64,000 bases of DNA from Rhipidocladum racemiflorum (Eukaryota; Streptophyta; Magnoliopsida; Poales; Poaceae), in the NCBI GenBank assembly GCA_036346355.1, contig CM070583.1, positions 3,162,001 through 3,226,000 of the forward strand. The letters are read 5' to 3'. This document shows positions 10,857 through 20,878 of this stretch, one piece after another. Positions within the stretch are counted from its first letter, which is position 1; the number at the start of each line of letters is the position of its first letter. A program made the position numbers and the translations under genes. The notes under the pieces were generated by a model that saw only the letters and a program-made list of their open reading frames with translations, made no database searches and was not told where the DNA came from.

Positions 10857-11329
10857 TTTTGTTAAGTTACAAGATGTGTTATCCCTCGTACCGATGCCAT
10901 ATTGGCACTCCACGCTGCTACTTACGAGCTCCACACAGTCTCATCGTGCCAACGAGCTACTGAAATATGCTATCGTCCAGCATGACACTCTCGATCTCCT
11001 ATTACAAGGCGAGCACAATATTATATTATCACAATATTCATTTTTCCTCGACCGCTAAGTCTGGTATTTCATTAGATATCATATCTCACCTTCACTGACA
11101 AGGCTGGGATTATCCCATTTCACAACCTTTTTTTTCGGCGACCGATGAGGCTGGAAACTACTTAGTCTTGAGTGATAAGTTGGACTACTTATCCCATTTC
11201 ACAATATTCATGAAGCAAGAAGATCTACCTCAACAGCAAAACAAGCACGAAGAAGTTCGACCGCTTCAAACATAAGAAAGAAGCTAAAACCCAAGGCCTA
11301 TGGCTCTTCCCAATCGCTGAGCAGGTCGA
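10857..11329. other. Unassigned, possibly hAT interior
   Basis: No frame is recognisable. It precedes the hAT transposase C-terminus and may be decayed hAT sequence. CCCATTTCACAA recurs at about 11115 and 11200. Confidence 0.3.
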
Positions 11330-11688
11330 GAAGGAATCTACGACTAGAGCTCAACCACTACCCCGGCACGCCTTTTGTGGAGACCGACCTTAACGTGGAT
11401 GAGGAAAATCAACTCAACTTGCTCTTGTGGTGGAAGAATAACGAACGTATTTACCCCGTGCTATACTATTTTACACGGGACGTACTTACGGTTCCAGTGT
11501 CCACTGTCTCGTCGGAAGCCATTTTCAGTTTGGTGGAGAGGGTACTTGAGCCAACGAGGTCGTCTCTTAGGCCTGAGATGGTTGAGGCAATTACATGCCT
11601 AAAGGATTGGGAGCGTGCAGAAGATAGGACACAACATGAGCCCATTACGGAGGCGGTTGCTGACTTTGACAATCTCAACATCGGGTAG
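11330..11688 (+). pseudogene. hAT transposase, C-terminal dimerisation region
   Basis: The open frame RLELNHYPGTPF...DLNVDEENQLNLLLWWKNNE leads into DVLTVPVSTVSSEAIFSL and VLEPTRSSLRPEMVEAI. This is the conserved hAT family C-terminal dimerisation domain (about 50 residues) followed by a natural TAG stop at 11686-11688. Upstream domains (BED zinc finger, RNase-H-like catalytic part) are not recognisable, so it is a remnant. The 3' flank is cut 91 bp later by the Ty3 element at 11784; hAT-type subterminal repeats reappear on its far side at 24430-24590. Confidence 0.85.
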
Positions 11689-11783
11689 TTTATGTATTAA
11701 TGTATATATACGTAGTTACTATACTCTTTTCCTTACCGAGGGTACCCCACACCAGGGCGTAAGGTTTTTAACTAGGCAGTAAC

Positions 11784-14700
11784 TGTCGGGACCCCGAATT
11801 TGCAAATCCGGACCCTCTGTGTATTCAGCACTAGTCCAGGAACGCGCTAGTGCACACAGTCTTAACATCGGTATATATCACAATCATACCAAACGATACT
11901 ATCAAAGTACTTTATTTAAATAATCAAAGGGTTACTCGACCTTATGGCCGAGTTACAAATATATGCCTTGCAAGGCGAAACTTATTAAAAGGGAAATAAC
12001 AAATAATGAAATTCAAATAAACTTAGTGGCGCCATCCAAAGATACCACAGGCAATCGATCGGGCTCGCATCCCTAAGTAGACGGGTCCTCTTGGAGTTCC
12101 TCCTCCAAAGTGGCGTAATCTCCTCTTCAACTGATATTGTGTTGGGGCAAGGGTGAGTACTTGGTACTCGACAAGTCATGCAATGAATGCAAGCTAATAT
12201 ACTATATGCATGGCTTGGTACAAAGGAATAGCTCAAGGTATATTTGCGATGCTTGACTTTTGACAAGTAATATAAGTAGATTCAGCGGTAGAAATAAGTA
12301 AAGCATAAATAACTTTTCAGGAAATTTAATAAACATTTTTCCCCATCCTAAACCACATTTCCATCATCTTCATTATTAAACCAACCCAACTTTTCAAATC
12401 CAAGTTATTTTCGTAAAGTCTAACCCTTGATCAGTAATTCCGAGCATTGTCCAAAGATCGTGGACTCGGCTATTCAAATAGATTCTACACTCTGCAGAGG
12501 TTATGCACTTTACCCACAAGATACAATCCACTCACCACGTCAGCCGTGAATCTCCATACAAATGTATGCGAATGAGCGATCATAACAAATCCTTTCTGAA
12601 TCCTTCAACAACCCAGTTGGTCCTCTCCTGTTCGTGCTCTACACCATCCCTTCCCTTAGCCACGGCGAAGTATGGGACCAACACACCGTTAGATGGGTAT
12701 CTGGCCACACCCACGATACGCCTCCCGCACAATCACACAAACGGTGTAATCGACACCTGAGGCTCCACAAGTGAGTCCTTAGCGACTTAGTCAACTAGGG
12801 CCGTCCCATTCCAGCCATGTGGTTGCAAGTATGACCCAGTTCAAAGGCTTGCAAGGTTAAGTCCTTAGAGTGACCAGGGCAAGACTACCGAAAAACCAAA
12901 TCAACATCCCCAATGCCACAATCGCCCACTGATTACTCTTGCCACATGCCCCGATCGAAATCTGTTTATCAAACCCCGATTGATTACCATGCACCACGTG
13001 CCATCAACATCACATGATACTTTTCCAAAACAGGTTCAATATATCATTAATTCAATATTAGCATTTGATTATCCAAAATCATGTCATGAGCACGTAGCGT
13101 GTCTAAGCGATACTACAACGATCTAAACCCATGTTGGCAATTTAATAATGTCCAACTAATAAACTACAACTAGGGTGACAAAGGGTCATGGCACATACTT
13201 AAGTAATCAAGGTGTCATATAGCAAATTGGTATTTATCTAACCCCATGTTTAAACAAAGTATCCTTCTAATTGAACTAGCATGCAATAGTTTAAATCAAA
13301 ATAGATTTCAAAATGGGATCAACATGGTCAAAGCACAACTTGCCTTCAAAAAGCACTTGCTCTTGGTCTTGAGTTGGATCCTGAGTCAACACTTCTCCTT
13401 GAATCCTTAGGCACTTCAACGTCTACTCGTAAAAGCGTGTAAATAGCAAATACACAAATAAACACTATGCAAAAGATCCCAAAACTCCAAATAAAATCCA
13501 TAAACAGAGAGAACATAATTTTCTGGATTTTTAGAAACTGAATCACAAATTTGGAGTTAAAGCATAAAAGTTATGATTATTTAAAGTTTAAATAATCAAT
13601 TAAATAATTTTACAGAGAAAAACTTTAGTCCAAAAATTAAATAAAATTTATATTTAGGTAGATCTTAATTTTATACAAATTTAGAAATTTGAATCGCTCA
13701 AATCGGAGTTGAAACGCAAAAGTTATAAGCGTTTGAAGTTTGAATCTAAATTTGAAATCATTATTCGAATTAATAAATCATTTTCTTTTGCGGACATTAA
13801 TTATTGCGTCAGCATGGACACGTGGCAGCTCCTGATTGGCCTGCGGCGTCAGCCGTCCATGGGCTTGGTCCACGCTCGGCTCGGGTCCACGGTGGACTCG
13901 GTCCACGGCTCACGTGACTGACATGTGGGACCCACCCGTCAGTGCGGGGTCTCACGCTAACACGGCTGACGTGTGGGCCCTCTGACATGCGGGGCCCGCG
14001 TGTCGAGACACGCGCCACACGCGCAGCGTCTGACGGCCGCGTCGGTCCAACGTCCCGACACGTGGCGCAATCTCGTCCGTTGGTTTGAAAATCAACGGCG
14101 CGGATTGGATCCAGGGTTGAACACGTTGAAACTACTCGATGCTCGTGGGCCGTTCGATCTAGATCGGACGGTCCAGATCTAATCCTATAATCGCACTGCT
14201 ACGGCACGTGGCGATTGTGAGCCGTTGGATCTTGATCTAACGGTCGTATCTAATCGGGTTTGGAACACGTGAACTCACCTCAACCGTCCGACCGATCCGA
14301 CGGTGCACGAGCTCGCGAGGGTGATGGCCGTGGTGGCGCACGGCCGCCGGAGTTGAAGACGACGACGAGCCCAACGGCGTTCGGGGTTGCTCGGCGAGAT
14401 GAAGGGTCCTTCGGCGCGCCTCGTCGCGGTGAGTCCGGATTCGAGGTCAACGGCGCAGGGACGCTGACGGCGGCGAACGGGCAAAGACCGATGAGCAAAT
14501 ACAAGAATTACGGCGAGCTCGCATACCTAAACGGGCGGCGACTTAGCCTCGGTGAAGTAGAGAAGGGAGGGCGCGATCACGGCGGTCCTCGGTATGCCGG
14601 GCATTAAATAGCCTCGTCCGTGCGTAAAACGGAAACCTAATTTGCTACTGGCGGCGCGCGGGCGAGTCCAGCTTCGGACTCGGTGAAGACGACGAAATCG

Positions 14701-15208
14701 TGGCCGCCCACGTGGCACAACCAACGGCCACGATCGCGCGGGCGCGACCGGTCCGGTCGGACACGGCTGTCGGGTCGGCGGATCTCACCGTTGGATCTTG
14801 ATCCAACGGCCGGATCGCTTAGGGTTGGGAGTCGGTTTGGTTGAGCCAATCGGCTCGGTCGGACTCGAGTCCGACTTCGGTCGGATGAACAGTACTTGAC
14901 CCGAGTTGGATTTTCCAGCGATTTAATATTTAAAATAATTCCCGATAATTCATTTAATTCATTAAAAATAGCAAATGACTCGAGAAAAATTCGGAAAAAT
15001 TCTGGAAAATATTTTGGATCATTTTGGACTCAAATAAAATATTTCCAACAAAATTTTATTTGCAAAATTAAATTCTATAATTATTTCAAAATGGAATAAA
15101 TTCAAATAAATTCCAAATAAATCCAAATAAATTCCAGAAAATTCCAAAATTCACCAAGGTGCCAAATCACACATGAATTTAAGAAAAGCAAAATTTTGGG
15201 ATGTTACA
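11784..15208 (-). repeat. 3' LTR of the Tekay-like element
   Basis: 3,425 bp. On the plus strand it starts TGTCGGGACC and ends GGGATGTTACA, so in element sense it is TGTAACATCCC...GGTCCCGACA. It matches 20879-24322 throughout, with scattered small indels and substitutions. The AT-rich end (14920-15208) and the GC-rich middle (13810-14900, repeated GGATCTTGATC and CGGTCGG words) are shared. A stem GAGTAC-TTG-GTACTC lies at 12155-12169. Confidence 0.9.
12155..12169 (-). promoter_or_regulatory. Conserved LTR hairpin GAGTAC/GTACTC
   Basis: A 6-bp perfect stem with loop TTG inside CAAGGGTGAGTAC...CGACAAGTC. The same stem occurs at 21244-21258 in the other LTR, and at 44496-44511 and 50712-50727 in a different element with loop GGGA. 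A role in 3' processing or packaging of the transcript is inference. Confidence 0.5.
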
Positions 15209-15242
15209 AACCTCCCCTTAATAGAATCTCGTCCCGAGATTC
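15209..15242 (-). promoter_or_regulatory. Polypurine tract and adjacent hairpin
   Basis: Next to the LTR, the minus strand reads TAAGGGGAGGTT (15209-15220), a polypurine tract for plus-strand priming. Just upstream in element sense, 15224-15242 forms an 8-bp stem GAATCTCG/CGAGATTC with a 3-nt loop, nine nucleotides past the pol stop codon. A matching stem with a changed terminal pair lies at 47081-47100. Confidence 0.7.
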
Positions 15243-15250
15243 AGGGCTCA

Positions 15251-15440
15251 CTAAAGGAATAGGTTTGGAAATTCTTTCTTCAAATCCTCTTGCTCCCAAG
15301 TCGCTTCGCTTTCTTCATGGTTGCTCCATCGAACTCTCTGAAACGGGTTGACTTGTTTCTAGTTTCTCGATCCATTGTGTCTAGAATCCTCACAGGATGT
15401 TCCTTATAAGTCAAATCCTCATGCAACTCAATTGACTCTA
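15251..15440 (-). pseudogene. Chromodomain at pol C-terminus
   Basis: In element sense the frame reads EHPVRILDTMDRETRNKSTR, then slips by one base into VRWSNHEESEATWEQED and LKKEFPNLF, ending at TAG (15251-15253). The VxWxNH..EEATWE core is the chromodomain of chromoviral integrases, which is thought to steer insertion into marked chromatin. One frameshift divides the domain. Confidence 0.8.
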
Positions 15441-16400
15441 GCGGTGTCTGTTCTCGGGAACTCGGAGACATTTCTTCAATCGGGACACATGGAATACATC
15501 ATGTACCCCGCTAACGATTGTGGCAACTCCGGTGATAAGCAACTTCGCCTCTGCGGCTCAAAATCTTAAATGGTCCAACATAGCAGGGTGCAAGTTTCCC
15601 TTTGGCATGGAACCTCTTAACTCCCCTGAGGCGTAACTCGAGGTATACAAAGTCATCCGGTTAAAAACTCAAATCTCGACGAAGATTGTCAGCCTAACTC
15701 TACTGTAGAGATTGGGCGATCTACATCCTTTCCCTAAACATGGCGATCTGCTCTTCAGACTCTTGATGAAGATCAGGCCCAAAGACACGGCTCGCCGGTC
15801 TCATTCCAATTCAATGGCGTCAGGCGAGTCGACCATACAAGGCCTCAAAGGTGACATCTGTAAACTAGCCTGATAACTATTGTTGTAATCGAACTCGGCA
15901 TACGGCAAACTCTTATCCCAAGAGGTAGCATAAGCTAATGCACAAGCTCTTAGCATATCCTCCAAAATCTGGTTGACTCTTTCTGGTCTGGCTCCATCCG
16001 TCTGTGGATGATAAGTCAGATCTTGAAGTTTAAACGGGTTCCCATGGCCTCATGCAACTTATTCCAGAACCTTGAGGTAAATTGGGTACCTCTGTCCGAT
16101 ACAATCCTCTTTGGCACTCCGTGCAAACAGACAATCCTGATCATGTACAACTCTGCTAACTTATCTCCCGAGTAAGTGGTCTTCACGGGGATAAAATGGG
16201 CTACTTTAGTCAGGCGATCCACTATAACCCATATGGAGTCATAACCTCCTTGAGTCTTCGGCAAACCTGTAATGAAATCCATTCCGATTTCCTCCCACTT
16301 CCACTCAGGTATTTTCAGTAATTTGTAGCAATCCTGCTGGTTTCGATGCATTGCCTTGACTCTCGGCATACGCCGCACAATGCAACATGCTCGGCAACTT
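15441..16400 (-). pseudogene. Integrase core and C-terminal region
   Basis: The open part 16016-16378 carries WEEIGMDFITGLPKTQGG, then WVIVDRLTKVAHFIPV (first catalytic Asp region) and RIVSDRGTQFTSRFW (second Asp). Downstream, between 16015 and 15800, the shifted frame contains a TYHPQTDG-like remnant with the expected Glu region disrupted. Integrase joins element cDNA to host DNA. Several frameshifts make it non-functional as read. Confidence 0.8.
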
Positions 16401-17432
16401 CACGTTTCATACTTGGCCACCGTAATCTCTCCTTCAGATCTGATACATCTTGGCGCTTCGGGATGGATTGAGTACTTGGAGTCATGGGCTTCTTCCAGAA
16501 TCAGTTGCTTTAACTCCTTTTTGTTAGGCACACAAATGCGATCCTTCATCCATAACGTGCCTTGTTCATCCAATTTGAAGTCCTCTGCCCTGCCTTCCTC
16601 CTTGATGGACTTAATCCTGCGGATCCTGTCATCATCCTTCTGTCCTTCTCGGATCTGATCCTCTAGGGTAGGCTTTACTTCCAATGCGGCCAAGAATCCG
16701 CTAGGTACAACCTCAATCTTCATCTTTTGAAAATCCTCACATAACTCATCCTGGCTTGTGGCTAGCAACGTACTCACGGTATGGCTTTTCCGACTCAGAG
16801 CATCGGCTACTACATTGGCCTTCCCGGGATGGTAATGGATTCCAACATTGTAGTCCTTGATTAACTCTAACCATCTCCTCTGCCTCATATTCAGATCCGT
16901 CTGGGTGAATATGTACTTAAGGCTCTTATGATCCGTATATACTTCACATCTGTTTCCAATCGATAGTGACGCCATATCTTCAACGCATGCACTACGGCGG
17001 CTAACTCTAGGTCATGTGTCGGATAATTTTCCTCATGCGGCCTCAATCGCCTTGATGCATAAGCGGCGACCTTTCCATTCTCAGACGACACATCCAAGTC
17101 CTTGGCGCGATGCGTCACAATAAATATCGAAGCTTTGAGCAACATCCGTAGAACTAACACCGGTGCCGATGTCAATCGCTTCTTCAGCTCTGAAATCCTT
17201 TCTCACATTCTCAAGCGTCCATGCAAACTTCTTTTCCTTCTTCAGCAATTGCGTAAGAGGTTTCGCAATTGTCGAAAAGCCTTCGATGAAACGGCGGTAA
17301 TATCCTGCCATTCCAAGGAAACTCCGAATCTGGGTCACAGTCTTCGGCTGCTCCCAATGTAACACAGCTTCTACTTTGCTTGAATCTACTGGCGACTCCC
17401 TCTGCGGTCATTACATGTCCAAGAAACTCCAC
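16401..17432 (-). pseudogene. RNase H and integrase zinc-binding region
   Basis: In element sense the frame shows the RT thumb (VTQIRSFLGMAGYYRRFIEG, KPLTQLLKK) and then RNase H: FDIYCDASRQGLGCVV, YASRRLRPHEENYPTHDLE, VYTDHKSLKYIF and HPGKANVVADALSRK. The HHCC zinc-binding part of integrase follows (EEAHDSKYSIHP; the Cys pair lies across the next frameshift). RNase H would degrade the RNA strand of the hybrid. Three overlapping frames are needed to follow it. Confidence 0.85.
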
Positions 17433-18070
17433 CTTGTCCTTCCAAAAATCACACTTGTCGAACTTGGCGAAAAGTTGTCGTTCCTCAGCTTTTCCAAAAC
17501 TCGCCTTAAGTGTTCGGCATGTTCATCCTCTGTCTTGGAGTAGACCAGGATATCGTCTATGAACACGACGACAAACTTGTCCAAATATTCCATGAACACC
17601 TTATTCATCATATTCATGAAATAAATTTGGCGCGTTAAATCGATCCAAAGGACATAATCAGAACTCGTAATGTCCATATCTTGACGAGAATGCGATCTTG
17701 AATATCTTCTCGATCGGATCTTCAATCGATGGTATCCCGATCTCAGATCAATCTTGGAGAAAACTCCGGCTCCTCTTAACTGATCAAACAAATCATCAAT
17801 CCTGGGTAGCGGATACTTATTCTTCACGGTGACTTCATTGAGTGCACGGTAGTCAATGCACATCCTGAAACTCCCGTCCTTCTTCTTGACAAACAAAACT
17901 GGTGCTCCCACGGCGACTAACTTGGTCTCGATAAATCCTTTCTCCATTAACTCCTCTAGTTGTTTCTTCATTTCTACCAACTCCTCGGTAGACATCCGAT
18001 AGGGTCTCTTTGCTATCGGTCTTTGTGCAGTACAAGCTCTATCACAAACTCTATGTCCTGTCGGCGGCAT
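17411..18070 (-). pseudogene. Reverse transcriptase
   Basis: The 219-residue frame contains KKQLEELMEKGFIETK, APVLFVKKKDGSFRMCID, ALNEVTVKNKYPLPRIDD, FSKIDLRSGYHRLKIR, FMNMMNKVFMEYLDKF and VVVFIDDILVYSKTEDEH. The FIDD catalytic motif is intact. Between about 17700 and 17630 the frame is scrambled where the TAFRTRYGHYEF region is expected. Otherwise it matches chromoviral RT closely. Confidence 0.85.
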
Positions 18071-18107
18071 ACCTGTAGATCTTCGGGAAAAACATCGAGG
18101 TACTCAT

Positions 18108-18419
18108 TCACTCTTTGGGACATCCTCTATGCCGATTGCCTTGGTACTTGTTAACCATCAATCTGTCCATCTCTAACTGCAGTGGCTTGAAATTCCACTT
18201 TCTTCCCACACGGGCTCTCAATCGAGATAGTCCTTCGTCCACAATCCAATACACCTTGTGCTTGGATAACCAATCCATTCCCAATATAACATCTAAGGTC
18301 CTGGTCTCCAAAATTATAAGGTTTGCTAGGAATTCTATTCCATCTATTAGTATTCTCACCCGGAACATCCTACTTCCGCTCGGAGTTCGGAACCAGGGGT
18401 TTGAACTAAAAGCATGCAC
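18108..18419 (-). pseudogene. Aspartic protease, C-terminal part
   Basis: LIILETRTLDVILGMDWLSK is the conserved C-terminal half of chromoviral proteases (consensus near FDVILGMDWL). The catalytic DSGA/DTGA loop upstream is not readable in the shifted sequence at 18420-18500. Processing of gag-pol is the expected role. Confidence 0.7.
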
Positions 18420-18599
18420 TTAAGTCTTGCAATTCTCAAGTCATTTCTAGTAGCAAAGCCTTGCGAAACAAACGAATCTGAAGCTCGAAGTCAAACAAAA
18501 TCATGTGCTCGAGTTAACAAGTAACTTACCCGATCACGACGTCCGTAGCATTCTGCAGGTGCATCTGCGGTGACATGGTTGACTCGGCCTCTCACCACG

Positions 18600-19663
18600 G
18601 TGCAGGGTATGGCTCCTGGTCTTTGGCGTCCTAGCTGGGGTGGTTCCTAGGTTGAAAGCGAACCGGGGTCGCTCCTGCTTTGTCTTCTTGGACAAGCTGT
18701 TGGCAAAGTGTCACGGCTCGTTCTGCGATTGTATGACGTCTCCTTGTTCCTGTGCTGCACAGGGTAGCGTTTCTAAGCGGGGTGGGTGCAGTAGTTCGAT
18801 CGACAGGTCTTGGTCTTTGAGGAGGGTGTCCTTGTTGCATTCTCGTGGTTGGAATCAAGAATTGATTTGGTGCAACTCTCAAGCGCTATTGCGTTCCTCG
18901 ACGTGATCCTTCTTTGTTGCATCCTGCGCTTTCTGTTCTCATCCAGTTCCTTGCGCTTGTCCTCAAGAATAAGCGCCTTATTCACCAACTCTTGGAAATC
19001 TGGAAAGGTGTGGGTGATCAACCCTACTTGCAATCCTGAGTTGAGTCCCTTCATGAAAGCAGGCTGCCTAGATTTATCTGTCGCTACATCCTCAGTGCGT
19101 AGCGTGCTAGGCTGTGTGAACTTGTTCGTAGTCGCCACCGGGTGATTACCTTGCTTGATGCTCTGAACTCCTCCTTCTTAAGGTCCATGATTCCTTCAGG
19201 CCACGTGATCTTGTCGAATGCACGGTGTGAACTCTTCCCAAGTGATATCTTGAGGGTTCTCTGCGTGTACGAAGTTCTCCCACCATTCGTGTTGTTCCTT
19301 CCAAGCGATGAGAAGCGTAGAGTACCTTCTCATTCCCTATGCATTGAGCTATGTGCAGCTTCCTCTCGATTGATCTTAACCAATCGTCGGCCTCCAATGG
19401 ATTGGCATTCCCAGAGAAAGTGGGTGGGTGAGTCCTCATGAACTCTGACAGCCTTGTATTCTGGCGTGGTCCCTGATTAACTTGATTAGCGGTGGATCAG
19501 CGATGACGTGTTGCATTTGTTGCATCATAGCATGCATCAAGCGAGTCTGGGCAGCAAGAAATGCTCCAAATTCTGCATATCCGATTGGCGGTCTTTGGTG
19601 CTCTATCATTAGGGTTTTCTGTTGGGCGAGATCCACTCCCATTGCTTCCAAGGTTTCCACGGG
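18600..19663 (-). pseudogene. gag: gag of the Tekay-like element
   Basis: Three frames together give a gag: PPIGYAEFGAFLAAQ and LMHAMMQQMQH (19660-19436), then PPTFSGNANPLEADDWLRSI, a Retrotrans_gag signature (19439-19146), then PAFMKGLNSGLQVGL and FQELVNKALILEDKRKE (19138-18773). Near 18690-18730 a disrupted zinc knuckle shows NEP..HFAN residues out of frame. Several single-base shifts break it. Confidence 0.75.
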
Positions 19664-19667
19664 TGGT

Positions 19668-20860
19668 TACCATCTTCGATTTGCTCTAGGTTTAGAGATG
19701 AGAGGGAAACAAGAATAGACAAGTAATATGGAACTTATGCGGGCGAAAGGGGTAACTTTAAGGTCCATCTTTATTATTAATAACTTGGTATGGCTGCTTA
19801 CAATGCCTAAGGGCCTTGCAACACATCTTGCACACTCGACAAACAAAGCAAATCCAAATCGAACTAACTCACGGAATATAACGCCTAAAGGGTAACTCTT
19901 TATTCTATGACGCGACTCGTGAAGGAGTCTCACTATAGAACCTATGCTCACTCATCGAGAAAACCTCCACGGCCTGGGTGCGGATCTTTGCGGCATAGGC
20001 GCGAAACGATCGCCATGTCCAAATGACTATGTCATCTGTGGTAGTCGAAGAAGCGATGTCCTCATCGAGATCGACTCCTCTGGATCGGCTCGTGTAGCTC
20101 GAGTACGGCTCTGGAGTGCAGTCCGTACAAAGTCATCTCCAACTCGTCAATCCTTCGTAGAAGATGTGCCACATACTCTTGAGCTTCCCGCCATCTGTTC
20201 TTCTCTGTCGTGATCTCCTTGCGGGCCTTCGTAGCTCCTTGCTTGTATTATCTAGTACATCCTCCTGGCGGCGACAAATCGTGCCAACCGTGTAATCGTG
20301 GCATCCTCATCCTGAATCGCCTTGGTCAAGAAGGTTATCGCTGCGCGGATGGTAGCGGAACACCGTGCTTTCCAACTCTCTGGCGTGGATATCGGTAATG
20401 TGCCGCATTGCTCGTCGTGAAACTTCTTGGATACCCATCTGCATTGTAGATCTTCTAGCGGTCTGCGGTGTATCGAGCGATTGCACTGGCCCCTCTTCCT
20501 GGCAGTACCTCAATCCTCACGTCACAAGCCTTGATCAATCACCTTGCCTGATCACTTCCACTTGGTATTGGGGCTTCTCAAAATCTCCGAGAGTTTGTAG
20601 CATGTGCCAAAGTTCATGGCGTGACCAACTCCTAGATCAACGTAGTTGAACTCTTCCTCCATCTGTCACAAGAGTGCTTTACGTAAGAACTCGGAATTTT
20701 CTAATTGTGACAAGGTAAGGGAAAATTTCAGCAAGAGACGAAAAGAGAGAAGGGGATAAGTCGAGATGTCATTTCTTGTCTTCACAAATTTTTAGCTTTA
20801 GAAAATAGGTTTTATCCTCACTACGACCATTCTAGCTTAGGGTTGAGCCTACAATCAAGT
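19668..20860 (-). other. 5' leader of the Tekay-like element
   Basis: About 1.2 kb between primer site and gag. It has no recognisable domain; the short frames look like chance. Long leaders are usual in this lineage. Confidence 0.6.
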
Positions 20861-20862
20861 AT

Positions 20863-20874
20863 GGCTCGATACCA
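20863..20874 (-). other. Primer binding site (iMet type)
   Basis: The minus strand reads TGGTATCGAGCC a few bases inside the 5' LTR, matching the usual TGGTATCAGAGCC initiator-Met tRNA site with an internal deletion. Confidence 0.75.
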
Positions 20875-20878
20875 CCTC

